Shown here in pieces: positions 1-8,564 of a stretch of DNA of 64,000 bases; position 1 is the first letter of the stretch, and each line of letters begins with the position of its first letter. This DNA is from Chitinophagales bacterium (lineage in GTDB: Bacteria; Bacteroidota; Bacteroidia; Chitinophagales; Saprospiraceae), in the NCBI GenBank assembly GCA_017303475.1, contig JAFLBO010000005.1, positions 160,266 through 224,265 on the forward strand. The letters are read 5' to 3'. Both the position numbers and the translations under genes were made by a program. Below the pieces are notes generated by a model that had not been told where the DNA came from, made no database searches, and was given only the letters and a program-made list of their open reading frames with translations.

Positions 1-223
1 CGCCAAGGTGAATCACAGCATCCACATCAGTGTGGTTTCTTTCCAGCCAACGCACAAAATTGTGCCGGTGCATTTGTCCCCACAGCTGTTTGCCTTCCAG
101 ATTACGGTTTTTATCAGGCCGTGAAAATTCATCTACTGCCAAAACATCTTTATATCCGGCGTCATTCAGCCGTTTGATCATGCAGGAGCCAATAAATCCT
201 GCGGCGCCGGTAACTACGAGCAT
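1..223 (-). CDS. rfaD: ADP-glyceromanno-heptose 6-epimerase, 5' part only
   Basis: Reading from an ATG at 223 towards position 1 gives about 74 residues with no stop; the rest of the gene lies outside the window. The N-terminus MLVVTGAAGFIGS is the glycine-rich NAD(P)-binding loop of extended short-chain dehydrogenases. The following stretch with DEFSRPDKNRNLEGK is typical of the RfaD/HldD branch, which epimerises ADP-heptose for the lipopolysaccharide inner core in the cytoplasm. The catalytic Tyr-x-x-x-Lys region is not visible. The start is set by the Rossmann motif lying right at the N-terminus. The ribosome-binding region is occupied by a tetranucleotide repeat. Other sugar-nucleotide epimerases are possible but fit less well. 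Confidence 0.75.
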   Translation of the reverse strand, partial: MLVVTGAAGFIGSCMIKRLNDAGYKDVLAVDEFSRPDKNRNLEGKQLWGQMHRHNFVRWLERNHTDVDAVIHLG

Positions 224-226
224 AGA

Positions 227-258
227 AGTGAGTGAATGAGTGAGTGAGTGAGTGAGTG
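227..258. repeat. Tetranucleotide tandem repeat (AGTG)8 abutting the rfaD start
   Basis: Eight consecutive 4-bp units read AGTG on the plus strand (CACT on the rfaD strand), seven exact and one changed to AATG. The tract ends 3 bp before the rfaD start codon, so it takes the place of the normal leader and ribosome-binding region. Length changes by slipped-strand mispairing would alter spacing upstream of the start but not the reading frame. Confidence 0.9.
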
Positions 259-272
259 GGGCTGAAAGCCCC
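258..272 (-). terminator. Small hairpin after the LytS-type kinase gene
   Basis: A perfect 6-bp stem (GGGGCT / AGCCCC) with a 3-nt loop lies just downstream of the kinase stop at 287 and just upstream of the rfaD leader. There is no U-run after it on the minus strand; the CACT repeat follows instead. It may attenuate rather than terminate transcription between the two genes. Confidence 0.3.
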
Positions 273-286
273 ATTGGGGCCACATT

Positions 287-1342
287 CTAGTAGCTCAGGT
301 TGATTTTGAGATTTGCAGTGAAAAGTCCGTGGTCACGGGTTGTGGTAAGCTCGTGTTGATCCGGATAAATGAGGGCAAGTTGTCGTTGTACATTTCGGAG
401 GCCAATGCCACCTACATCTGCTGCAATGCCAGTGGCTCCTTCGCCATCCGGATCCATGGTGTTTTGCACCACGAAGGATAATTTTTGTTCGTGGAGGGAA
501 ATACGAATCGAGATGGCTACATCGCCTGTGGTTCCGCCAGCGCCGTGTTTGAAGCTGTTTTCCACAAATGGCAGCAGGAGCAGGGGGGCGATTGAAGTAA
601 CCGGATTGTCTATTTCCTCGTGATAATCAACGGTTAACCGTTTGCTGTAGCGCAATTTTTCCAATTCAATATAGTCCTGAATAATTTTGGCTTCGTCCAT
701 TACTGAAATCCTGGGCGCTCGGCACTCATACAATACAAAGCGCATGATTTTGGACAACATCATGATGGCGTCCGGTGTTTTATCGCTTTTTTTCCGTGCC
801 AGTACATATAGGTTGTTCAGGGTATTGAACAGAAAATGCGGGTTAGTTTGGGCGCGCAGAAAGCTGAGCTCGGATTGTAATTTTTCTCTCATCAATTCCT
901 GCTCAAATTCCAGACTCTTATAGTGTACCCGAATCATTTTGATGGTTACCGCTGCGGCCAGTGTAATGAACAGATCGAATTCGGTAAGCAATAATCCCTT
1001 GGGATTCAAAAAGTTATAGGTTTCTCCGGGTCTGAAAATTGGGAAATACACGTATGCTATTTCCAAACGGTAAACCACTGTAGCTACCACAAAGGCAGCG
1101 AGCAGCAATCCTACCAACTTATAGATTTTGCTTCGGTCCAGGTACAAGGGAATTACGTAGTAAAACACGAAATAGGTGAGCAATAATTTGACCGGAAGCG
1201 AGAAAAACTCGCCAATCAAAGCTTCCCGAAAGCTTTCTTCGAGTGGTACACGTTGGAGTATACAGTTTAGCACAGCGTTCAGTGGAACATACACTGCCCA
1301 GAACAGGATGTGCAGGGAAATTCTTTGCCAGTTAAGTTTCAT
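287..1342 (-). CDS. LytS/YehU-type sensor histidine kinase
   Basis: A 351-residue integral membrane kinase. About four hydrophobic segments lie in residues 10-140, followed by a short linker helix and the His_kinase (PF06580) dimerisation motif LRAQTNPHFLFNTLNNL with the likely phospho-acceptor His169. A HATPase-type domain follows, with PLLLLPFVENSFKHG (N box) and GGIGLRN (G box). Such kinases normally signal to LytTR-domain response regulators; none is adjacent here. The reading frame is open upstream to 1453, but that would run into csaA, and the ATG at 1342 gives the usual N-terminus (MKLNWQRISLHILFWAVYV), so I use it. Only 20 bp separate it from csaA, so the two may be cotranscribed. Confidence 0.88.
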   Translation of the reverse strand: MKLNWQRISLHILFWAVYVPLNAVLNCILQRVPLEESFREALIGEFFSLPVKLLLTYFVFYYVIPLYLDRSKIYKLVGLLLAAFVVATVVYRLEIAYVYFPIFRPGETYNFLNPKGLLLTEFDLFITLAAAVTIKMIRVHYKSLEFEQELMREKLQSELSFLRAQTNPHFLFNTLNNLYVLARKKSDKTPDAIMMLSKIMRFVLYECRAPRISVMDEAKIIQDYIELEKLRYSKRLTVDYHEEIDNPVTSIAPLLLLPFVENSFKHGAGGTTGDVAISIRISLHEQKLSFVVQNTMDPDGEGATGIAADVGGIGLRNVQRQLALIYPDQHELTTTRDHGLFTANLKINLSY

Positions 1343-1362
1343 ACAATAAGAGATGGATAGGT

Positions 1363-1692
1363 TTAAGCAATACGTTGTCCGTTCTTCACCGGGCGTTCGG
1401 GTTGTAATAGGGTTACCACCTTTTCTGCGCCAACAATACCCAGTACCAGACATTCCGAAAAAAAGTTGGCAATCTGTTTGGGTGGAAAATTCACCACTGC
1501 AATAACCTGCCGGCCTACCAGGGTTTCCGGCGTGTACAATTGAGTGATTTGCGCGGAGCTTTTTTTAACCCCCAGTTCTCCAAAATCAATCCAAAGCTGA
1601 TATGCCGGATTCCTGGCGCCTTCGAATGGCCTGGCCTCCTGAATAGTACCTACCCGCATGTCTACTTTTTCAAAATCTTCCCAGCTTAGCAC
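1363..1692 (-). CDS. csaA: CsaA-type tRNA-binding domain protein
   Basis: A 109-residue protein made of one OB-fold tRNA-binding domain (the EMAP/MetRS C-terminal type). Family markers are FEKVDMRVGTI near residue 8, a central KKSSAQIT region, and VVNFPPKQIANFFSECLVLG. CsaA proteins are cytoplasmic homodimers described as binding tRNA or unfolded polypeptides and assisting export. Length matches the family (about 110 residues). The likely start is GTG at 1692, since MLSWEDFEKVDMRVG aligns with the family N-terminus. It lies between the GH31 gene and the kinase gene on the same strand. Confidence 0.88.
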   Translation of the reverse strand: MLSWEDFEKVDMRVGTIQEARPFEGARNPAYQLWIDFGELGVKKSSAQITQLYTPETLVGRQVIAVVNFPPKQIANFFSECLVLGIVGAEKVVTLLQPERPVKNGQRIA

Positions 1693-1728
1693 GATGAAAT
1701 ACGGTTAAAGGTGATCATGAATGGTTTA

Positions 1729-4248
1729 TTAGCCTTCCCATTCAATTTTTTCAAATGTAGGATGTAACGTCAGGGTATACAATGACCGGTCGCGGAGTTT
1801 GATTTCCTTGATGGGCATTTCAACCCCGTCTACGCTGCATTTTTTCACAAACATGGGGAAACCAACCAGGTATAGCTTAATTTTTGTGTATTCCGGCTCG
1901 TAGTTGCCCTCTTTACGTACCCGCATGGTAAAGGCATTGTTCCGACCTTCTGTTTCCAGGATTTTCAAACTGAACTCCCCGTTTTTATAGCCAAAGCCTT
2001 CTCCTTTGTCCTCGTATAAATGACTGGTTTCCAATCCGTTTTTATAATATACATACAAGGTTAATTCCTCAATTGGCTCGCCGGTATGCTGACGCGATGG
2101 GTACACAGGCATGACGGCGCCTTCGCGCACAAAAAACGGAATCTGATCGGGCATGGTATTAATAAAAACCTCACCATTGTGCCATTGGCCGGTCCAGAAA
2201 TAATACCAGTTGCCTTTAGGCAGGTAAACTCCCTGGCGCTGCACCTTAGGTTGTATCACCGGACTTACCAAAATGTGTTCCCCAAACAGAAAATCGCGTT
2301 CATGGTCCCACAGCTTTGGATCGGATGGGTCTGCAAAAGCCAGGTGCCGCAATACCGGCAATCCATCAAGGCTGTGCAGCCACATGGCCGAGTACAGACA
2401 AGGTAGCATGAAGTATCTCAGCTCAATGGCTTTTTTCGCTAAATCAGTCCATTTTTCCCCGAAAGACCAAGGTTCCTGGTCTAAAAGGTGCAATGCCGGA
2501 TCTGCCAATTCTGCCTCTTCAGCCGGCAAAGCATCGCCGGCACTGTGTTTTCCAATGCTATGTACCCGCATGAGCGGATGGAAAACACCCAGTTGTAGCC
2601 AACGCACAAACAGTTCTCCGTCGGCATTCCCTGCAAAACCTCCGATATCTGTTCCACAAAAGGAAAATCCTGATACAGACAGGCGTTGGCATTGAATATT
2701 GGCTATTTGCAAATGTTCCCAATCCGAACAGTTATCACCCGTCCAAACGGATGCGAACCGCTGACCGCCGCTGTAGGTAGCCCGGGTGAGCAGGAATGGG
2801 CGTTTGTCAGGTTGCAGTTCCAGGAATCCTTCAAAAGAAGCCCGGTTCATTTGTTGTCCGTAAATATTGTGGGCCTTCCGGTGGCTACACGGATAACCTT
2901 CGTAGTGATGCATTACATCATCTGGAAGGGTTTTATGATGCACATGGAAAACTGCAGGCTCGTTCATGTCGTTCCAAAAACCGGCAATACCCAGGTTTTT
3001 GTACATGTCTTCATACAATCCACCCCACCATTTTCTCACATTTGGATGGGTAAAATCCGGGAACGCACAAAAGCCCGGCCATACCGGAGCTTTTACCACA
3101 TTGCCATCAGAATTTCGGAGAAACATTTGTTGCTCCATTCCTTCCCGATACACGGCGTAGTCAGGATCATCCTTGATGCCCGGATCAATCATAACTACTG
3201 TTTGAAACCCTTTTTCCCGAAGATCGTCAACCAGAAGTTTTGGGTTTGGGAACCCTTTTTTATCCCAGGTAAAGCATCGGTACCCATCCATGTAATCAAT
3301 GTCGAGATAAATGGCATCGCAGGGTATTTTCCGGCTTCGGAAACCCTCTGCAATCTCTCTAACATGACTGTCCGGATAATAACTCCAACGACATTGGTGG
3401 TAGCCAAGCGCCCAAACAGGAGGCAGGGTATGCACACCGGTAAGCCGGGCATAATTACGTGACACTTCTTCCAAACCCGGTCCCATCAGGAAATAGTAAT
3501 TCAACTCACCACCAGCCGCTGAGAAGGTAGTTACCCCTGTACCCTGAGTATCGAAATCAAAAGTGGTCTTGTAGCTGTTGTCGAAGAAGATGCCGTAAGC
3601 TATGCCGTGATTAAGGGCATAATAAAATGGGATGGCGCGGTACAGAGGATCTGTTTCACGACCGTATGCATAGGAATCGGAGCACCAGTTTTCAAACTTT
3701 TTACCCGCCAGATTGGCGCCGCAGGACTTGTCGCCCAAGCCATAAAAGACCTCCTTCTTGTGGCATATTTTCTCCATTCGGAGCTCATTCCAACCTTTAA
3801 GGATGGTTCTTTTGGCCGAAAAACCGCCTTCATCTTCACAAAGGGTACGGTCGTCGGAGTCATAAAACTTTACTCTGAGATCGAGCTTGGAAACTACTAC
3901 CTGTAGAGCGCCTGAATCGAGCAGGTATTCACCGTCGCGCTCTTCGAGTCGTACGGTTACTTTTTCCGTTTCAAAAGCCGGATCGAGGGCGTAGGAGAAA
4001 TCTGGTTGAAAAAGCCCGTCGGGAACATATCGGAGCCGGAAAATGCCGGCTGCCAGGACATAGATGCGCAAACAAACGCCGTTGTGGCATACGAATTCGT
4101 AAGCTCCATCGCGCCAGCGCACATCAGACACCTCATTGGGGCGAATCCATTGATATACATCTTCGTAGCGTTCACTGACACTCGCTTCCGCAAAATCAAT
4201 CTCTTTGGGTGGAACGGGTGATTCAGGTTGTTCAGGTAGTTCAGTCAT
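1729..4248 (-). CDS. Glycoside hydrolase family 31 alpha-glucosidase
   Basis: An 839-residue GH31 enzyme that would release glucose from the non-reducing ends of alpha-glucosides with retention of configuration. Residues up to about 260 form the N-terminal mutarotase-like beta-sandwich. The barrel holds the nucleophile in GFWNDMNEP (Asp427) and the acid/base in SVWTGDN (Asp505). C-terminal beta domains of the DUF5110 type carry the phrase FFVREGAVMP. There is no signal peptide, so it should act in the cytoplasm. The ATG at 4248 is preceded by a plausible promoter-like TACCTTAG about 20 bp upstream. No transporter or maltose regulator sits beside it. Xylosidase activity is possible in this family, but the WNDMNEP motif favours alpha-glucosidase. 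Confidence 0.92.
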   Translation of the reverse strand: MTELPEQPESPVPPKEIDFAEASVSERYEDVYQWIRPNEVSDVRWRDGAYEFVCHNGVCLRIYVLAAGIFRLRYVPDGLFQPDFSYALDPAFETEKVTVRLEERDGEYLLDSGALQVVVSKLDLRVKFYDSDDRTLCEDEGGFSAKRTILKGWNELRMEKICHKKEVFYGLGDKSCGANLAGKKFENWCSDSYAYGRETDPLYRAIPFYYALNHGIAYGIFFDNSYKTTFDFDTQGTGVTTFSAAGGELNYYFLMGPGLEEVSRNYARLTGVHTLPPVWALGYHQCRWSYYPDSHVREIAEGFRSRKIPCDAIYLDIDYMDGYRCFTWDKKGFPNPKLLVDDLREKGFQTVVMIDPGIKDDPDYAVYREGMEQQMFLRNSDGNVVKAPVWPGFCAFPDFTHPNVRKWWGGLYEDMYKNLGIAGFWNDMNEPAVFHVHHKTLPDDVMHHYEGYPCSHRKAHNIYGQQMNRASFEGFLELQPDKRPFLLTRATYSGGQRFASVWTGDNCSDWEHLQIANIQCQRLSVSGFSFCGTDIGGFAGNADGELFVRWLQLGVFHPLMRVHSIGKHSAGDALPAEEAELADPALHLLDQEPWSFGEKWTDLAKKAIELRYFMLPCLYSAMWLHSLDGLPVLRHLAFADPSDPKLWDHERDFLFGEHILVSPVIQPKVQRQGVYLPKGNWYYFWTGQWHNGEVFINTMPDQIPFFVREGAVMPVYPSRQHTGEPIEELTLYVYYKNGLETSHLYEDKGEGFGYKNGEFSLKILETEGRNNAFTMRVRKEGNYEPEYTKIKLYLVGFPMFVKKCSVDGVEMPIKEIKLRDRSLYTLTLHPTFEKIEWEG

Positions 4249-4307
4249 GCTGCTTTGATTTCCGCGCTAAGGTACAAAGCAAAAAACCGAACATGGTGTT
4301 TTGAGCA

Positions 4308-5555
4308 TCAGAAATAGATGGTTCCGTAGAGTGCCAGCAAGGGTGTGCGTTGTGTACGCACCCGAATGCTGTTGTAATCCGGAACGCTGTTGTTGTCGTT
4401 GCCGATGCCTTCAAGGCGTTTCATACGTTGGAAGGGCAGGGTACCGTTCAATCCAAGTTCGAATACCGGACTAACCCGCCATCCAATGCCCGCAATAGCC
4501 TGTACATTCCAGGTGTTGAGGCTGTGGGCACTCAGGCTGCTCACGTCTTTTTCGGCAACCTGATCGTACAGGTTAATCTGATAAACACCTGAATAATTGA
4601 AGCGATCTGCTTTGGTAACCAAGGTTTTAGCAACAGAAAATCCTCCCAAAACTTTCAAGGATCTGGTTGCCTGCCAGTACACAGAAACGGGTAACTCTAG
4701 TCGTTGCAGGCGACTCACGGGCACGTAAACATTGCCTTGAAGGTTGTCTGTAAGGGTACTTGTTCCGGGCGTTTGCCGAATTTCCTGTCCGGTACTCATG
4801 TCAATCGCCCATAATTCACCTTCAACTGTGTAGTTTTCAGCAATAATGGAAGCTACCGGCCTGCTTTCTTCCTGTGGGGTGTGGATATTGTACAGGAAGC
4901 CTGTTCTCAATCCCCATTTTTTGGCAAATGCCCAATCCACTGTTACACCCGTGGAAAAACCGTTAATGGTTTCAAATTTTTCGGTGCTGGCCATGGATGT
5001 TGCGCCAACAGACCAAAATGGTTTGAATGAGGTGGCAGGTTTTGTTGGAAGATTAGCCACCTCCCTGGCTTCTGGAGTTACCGTGGTGGGATAGCTAAGG
5101 GGTTGCGATGGCAGGATATAAATCCTTGCGAGGTCAATTTCTTTTTGGGGTTGACTGGTGTTAGAAGTTTGTTCCTGATTTGTGGTAACAATAGGGGTGT
5201 TTGAAATGGACTTTTGGAGATTTTGTCTGCGCTTTTGTGTGTATTTAGTGGATACGGCCGATCCTTCATTATTCTGGTAAACAGGATTTGACCGATTATC
5301 GGTGTTGCTTTCCAGCGCGGTGCTTGCTGTGGAAGAAGGTGTTTGGTGATTTTGGGTAATTGGCTGGCTGGTTAAGGGCACTGAAACTGTATTGTTTTTT
5401 TCCAACATGTACCACCATCCGGCCAGTGAGGCTACAGGAATCAGCAACAGACCAAACCACCACCATGCAGCACGGCGACGCTTTTTGACCGGCATTTCCC
5501 GGTCTAACATTTGTTGCATGGCTACCCAGCCTTTATCTACAGTGTTTTTTTCCAT
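4308..5555 (-). CDS. Single-TM protein with C-terminal outer-membrane barrel-like domain, paired with ECF sigma factor
   Basis: A 415-residue protein encoded directly after the sigma factor gene. Residues 1-30 are a short charged cytoplasmic segment (KGWVAMQQMLDREMPVKKRRR), followed by one membrane helix (WWWFGLLLIPVASLAGWWYML, about residues 31-51). A long Ser/Thr/Gln/Asn-rich linker follows to about residue 190. The C-terminal ~230 residues alternate hydrophobic and polar positions and end in LLALYGTIYF, with a terminal Phe as in outer-membrane barrels. Position and topology suggest an anti-sigma-like regulator, but there is no recognisable zinc-binding anti-sigma motif in the very short cytoplasmic part. 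The frame is also open from a TTG at 5567; ATG at 5555 is preferred. Confidence 0.6.
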   Translation of the reverse strand: MEKNTVDKGWVAMQQMLDREMPVKKRRRAAWWWFGLLLIPVASLAGWWYMLEKNNTVSVPLTSQPITQNHQTPSSTASTALESNTDNRSNPVYQNNEGSAVSTKYTQKRRQNLQKSISNTPIVTTNQEQTSNTSQPQKEIDLARIYILPSQPLSYPTTVTPEAREVANLPTKPATSFKPFWSVGATSMASTEKFETINGFSTGVTVDWAFAKKWGLRTGFLYNIHTPQEESRPVASIIAENYTVEGELWAIDMSTGQEIRQTPGTSTLTDNLQGNVYVPVSRLQRLELPVSVYWQATRSLKVLGGFSVAKTLVTKADRFNYSGVYQINLYDQVAEKDVSSLSAHSLNTWNVQAIAGIGWRVSPVFELGLNGTLPFQRMKRLEGIGNDNNSVPDYNSIRVRTQRTPLLALYGTIYF

Positions 5556-5591
5556 GACGTAATGCAAGTAAGCTTTGGATGTTTGGGGTGT

Positions 5592-6173
5592 TTAGTTTTT
5601 GCTCGCTGCCAGGGCAAATGATGGATATTGGTATTGCAATAGTTCACGCAGTTTTTGTCGGGCGGTACTCAGGTGCCATTTGGAAGTGCCTTCACTCATT
5701 TTGAGGTTTTCGGCAATTTCCGCGTGGCTGTATCCTTCAATGGCATACATCCGGAAAACATCCTGAGAAATGGGGGGCAGGGTTTTCAATACTTTGAGGA
5801 TGTCTTCTTCGTAAAAAGATTCCAGTCCACGTTCCGGAACACTTTGATCATGATCATCCAGAACTAAAAAGTGCAAATACCGTGCGTTTTCGCGGTAGAA
5901 ATCGGCCATACAATGGTACACCAAGCGGCGCACCCAGCCCTCCAAAGAACCTTTATTGGCATAAGTGTGGATCTTTTTAAAAACCCGCATCATGCCATTA
6001 TTGACTACCTCGATGGCTGTATCTTCATCCTTGGTATATTTGCGCACCATACGCATCATTTCAGGAAAAAAACGACGGTACAGTGCCTCCTGGGCACGCC
6101 GGTCGTTGGCGATGCAGCCCGCCACCAACTCTGGATCCGTATATTGTTTTTTTCCAAAAATAGCCACTACCAA
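5592..6173 (-). CDS. ECF-family RNA polymerase sigma factor
   Basis: A 193-residue sigma-70 group 4 protein. Region 2 spans about residues 20-95 (ALYRRFFPEMMRMVRKY, then a helix with EGWVRRLVYHCMADFYR). Region 4 spans about residues 125-185, with LPPISQDVFRMYAIEGYSH, a helix-turn-helix AEIAENLKMSEGTSKWHLS and ARQKLRELL. It would direct core polymerase to a small regulon, possibly controlled by the membrane protein encoded 36 bp downstream. The start is unusual: a TAA stop sits two codons upstream, and the only early starts are TTG (6173) and GTG (6167); the next Met is residue 39, inside region 2. The frame stays intact to the stop. Confidence 0.88.
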   Translation of the reverse strand: MVVAIFGKKQYTDPELVAGCIANDRRAQEALYRRFFPEMMRMVRKYTKDEDTAIEVVNNGMMRVFKKIHTYANKGSLEGWVRRLVYHCMADFYRENARYLHFLVLDDHDQSVPERGLESFYEEDILKVLKTLPPISQDVFRMYAIEGYSHAEIAENLKMSEGTSKWHLSTARQKLRELLQYQYPSFALAASKN

Positions 6174-6332
6174 ATGGATTTAGAACAGGTTTCCTGTATG
6201 AGTGATTTGGAGTAGCCGGATATCATTCGTACGACTTCCATCCGGGAATTTCTTCTAAGACACTGCATTAATCGAAAAAGGTTGGGTCTGGTGCACACAA
6301 AAATATGACCTTCCTTCCATAAAATTTCAGCT

Positions 6333-6989
6333 ATGACCATTCTCGATCAACCAACTTACTCAGAACCAGCCCTGGAGTACGCTAATTTTGGAGAGCGTCT
6401 TATTGCCCGATTGATAGATGCTTTGATTATACTTATCCCTTCCATGTTTTTACCCTTCATTGCACCATGGCTGTATTTTGCCTTGCAGGAGGGAAGTGCC
6501 AATGGCGCCACGGTAGGAAAAAAGATCATGGGTATCAGGGTATTAAGCGCTGATTATCAGCCTATTGGATTTGGTACTGCCACAGGACGTTTTTTCTGTC
6601 ACTTTATCAACCTGTTTACGCTGGGCATTGGTTATTTGCTCATGTTATTCAATGCCCGAAGTCAGGGTTTGCACGATCTGATTACGAGTACCGTGGTGGT
6701 GCGCACCCGATCTGTTGCTCAAAGTCGCCCGGCTGTTGCCAGACCTCAGGGCAGAGATCACCACAGCTGGACCAAAATTGTAAGTGAAAACGAGGCACAT
6801 TATGTAGAAATCAGGCCTGATGGTGGTAAACACCGACACCGGGTGTCGGGAAGTGAGCAGGTGCGGAATTTTACGCTTTGGCAATTAACTGATGGCCTGG
6901 TTGACTTTTCAGACATTTTTGATCAGGAAGTAACTGCAGAAATGAAGCAATTTGCCGAACGCTTGCTAAAAACCAAGTATCAGGGGTAA
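6333..6989 (+). CDS. RDD-family membrane protein
   Basis: A 218-residue protein. The N-terminal ~130 residues form an RDD domain: GERLIARLIDALIIL carries the Arg-Asp-Asp-like signature, then GATVGKKIMGIRVL and ARSQGLHDLITSTVVV. Two to three membrane helices are visible. The function of RDD proteins is generally unknown; some have been linked to ion or small-molecule transport. A soluble C-terminal part of about 75 residues (from HHSWTKIVSENEAHYVEIR to the end) has no domain I recognise. The gene is divergent from the sigma factor gene across 159 bp and lies 24 bp ahead of the CotH gene, so the two plus-strand genes may be cotranscribed. Confidence 0.8.
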   Translation: MTILDQPTYSEPALEYANFGERLIARLIDALIILIPSMFLPFIAPWLYFALQEGSANGATVGKKIMGIRVLSADYQPIGFGTATGRFFCHFINLFTLGIGYLLMLFNARSQGLHDLITSTVVVRTRSVAQSRPAVARPQGRDHHSWTKIVSENEAHYVEIRPDGGKHRHRVSGSEQVRNFTLWQLTDGLVDFSDIFDQEVTAEMKQFAERLLKTKYQG

Positions 6990-7013
6990 AGAGGGCATCG
7001 TAACTTCGCCGGC

Positions 7014-8540
7014 ATGAAAAGATATTTATTGAGTTTGTGCCTGGTGCTGAGTTGCTGTGGCGTTTCATTGCAAGGACAATCCTTGTACGATGATGGTAAA
7101 GTTTCCTCCATTTATCTGGAATTGCCACCCGACTCCTTCCAATTGATTATCAGCCAATTGATCAATGATCGGTACCTCCGGGCACGGATGATCTTTGATG
7201 ATGGGGTGAAGCGTGACACACTGGAAGATATTGGGCTGAGGTTGCGTGGCAACACGTCTTTGGGAGCGGCTAAAAAGTCGTTCAAAATCAGCCTCAATGC
7301 TTTTGTACCGGGTAGGGAATATCAGGGTGTGCGCAAGATTAATCTGCGTGGCCAGCACAACGACCCTACCATGGTTCGGGAGAAACTGTTTTATGAGGTT
7401 TGGAAGGAGGCGGGTATGCCTGAGCGGAGAGCTTCTTTTGTACGACTTTTCATCAATCAGCAATACAGGGGGCTTTACACCAATATTGAAGAACTGGATA
7501 AGCAATGGCTTGGCCGGCATTATGCAGATAACGACGGCAATTTATACAAATGCACCTGGCCGGCAGATTTGGTTTATCTGGGGCCTGATCAGGCAAGCTA
7601 CAAGACCATCATGAACAACCCCGAGGAGCGGGCTTACGAATTGCAAACGAATGAAGCAGCGGATGACTATGCTGATTTGGTTAACCTGATTACCCTTTTA
7701 AACCAGCCGGTTGATGCCAGTTTTCCGGAAAAAATCCAGGAGGTATTGGAGGTGAGTCGGGTTTTAAAAGCCTTTGCTATTGACGTGGTCAGCGGGAATT
7801 GGGACGATTATTTTTACAACAAGAACAATTACTACCTGTACCACAATCCGGAAACAGGCAGATTTGACTTTATCACGTATGATACCGACAATACCTTCGG
7901 GGTGGACTGGTTGGGTAAAGACTGGGCCAAACGAAATTGTTTGAACTGGTTGCCTTCAGAGCCCAGGCCCCTGGCAACCAAATTGCTGGCTGTGCCAGCT
8001 TTCAAACAGGAATACCTGCGGTATTTGGACACCTTAAGTCGCTTTATTGTTCATCCTGATACCATATTTCCACGCATTGATGCCCTGGAGGCCCTGATTG
8101 CTCCGGCGGCCGGGGATGATTTTTTTCGTACGCTGGATTACGGCTATACCCTGGATGATTTTCATCAGGGTTTTGACCAAACAGTAGATAGCCACACACC
8201 TTATGGCATCAAGCCATTTTTGGGAACGAGGTATACCTACACCCGAAACCAGATTACGGGTGTATTATCCGCTCAAGATCAGACTGATGAGCCATACGGG
8301 CAGCCATATCCCAATCCGGCATCTGATGCTGTAAGAATACCTCTTGCCTTGTTTCCGGATGCAGGCTCATGGACCCTGCGATTGCTTCATCCATCAGGCA
8401 GGGTAATGCACCAGGTATCTGACTCAGGAGCAATAGTTGATCAGGACATCCCGCTGGTGGATTATCCACCGGGCGTCTATTTCCTGCAACTGCAAGCAGC
8501 CTGGAAAACGCGCGTTTGGGCCATTATGAAGGCGCCATAA
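7014..8540 (+). CDS. Secreted CotH-kinase family protein with T9SS sorting domain
   Basis: A 508-residue protein with a signal peptide (MKRYLLSLCLVLSCCGVSLQGQ). The CotH-like fold spans about residues 25-370: GLRLRGNTSLGAAKKSFKISL, then LFINQQYRGLYTNIEELD, and a metal-site-like FDFITYDTDNTFGVDW. CotH proteins are atypical kinases; the Bacillus member phosphorylates spore-coat protein. The last ~80 residues form a Por-type sorting domain (PYPNPASDAVRIPL ... GVYFLQLQ), so the protein should cross the outer membrane by the type IX system. Secreted CotH proteins are common in Bacteroidota and their substrates are unknown. A near-consensus -7 element (TAACTTCG) lies 5 bp before the ATG. Confidence 0.87.
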   Translation: MKRYLLSLCLVLSCCGVSLQGQSLYDDGKVSSIYLELPPDSFQLIISQLINDRYLRARMIFDDGVKRDTLEDIGLRLRGNTSLGAAKKSFKISLNAFVPGREYQGVRKINLRGQHNDPTMVREKLFYEVWKEAGMPERRASFVRLFINQQYRGLYTNIEELDKQWLGRHYADNDGNLYKCTWPADLVYLGPDQASYKTIMNNPEERAYELQTNEAADDYADLVNLITLLNQPVDASFPEKIQEVLEVSRVLKAFAIDVVSGNWDDYFYNKNNYYLYHNPETGRFDFITYDTDNTFGVDWLGKDWAKRNCLNWLPSEPRPLATKLLAVPAFKQEYLRYLDTLSRFIVHPDTIFPRIDALEALIAPAAGDDFFRTLDYGYTLDDFHQGFDQTVDSHTPYGIKPFLGTRYTYTRNQITGVLSAQDQTDEPYGQPYPNPASDAVRIPLALFPDAGSWTLRLLHPSGRVMHQVSDSGAIVDQDIPLVDYPPGVYFLQLQAAWKTRVWAIMKAP

Positions 8541-8564
8541 GGCCCTGCATGGGGCAACATGCAC

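Noticed and set aside
2686..3462. A 258-residue plus-strand frame inside the GH31 gene
   Set aside because: It is a shadow of the GH31 catalytic region, which has both catalytic motifs intact on the minus strand.
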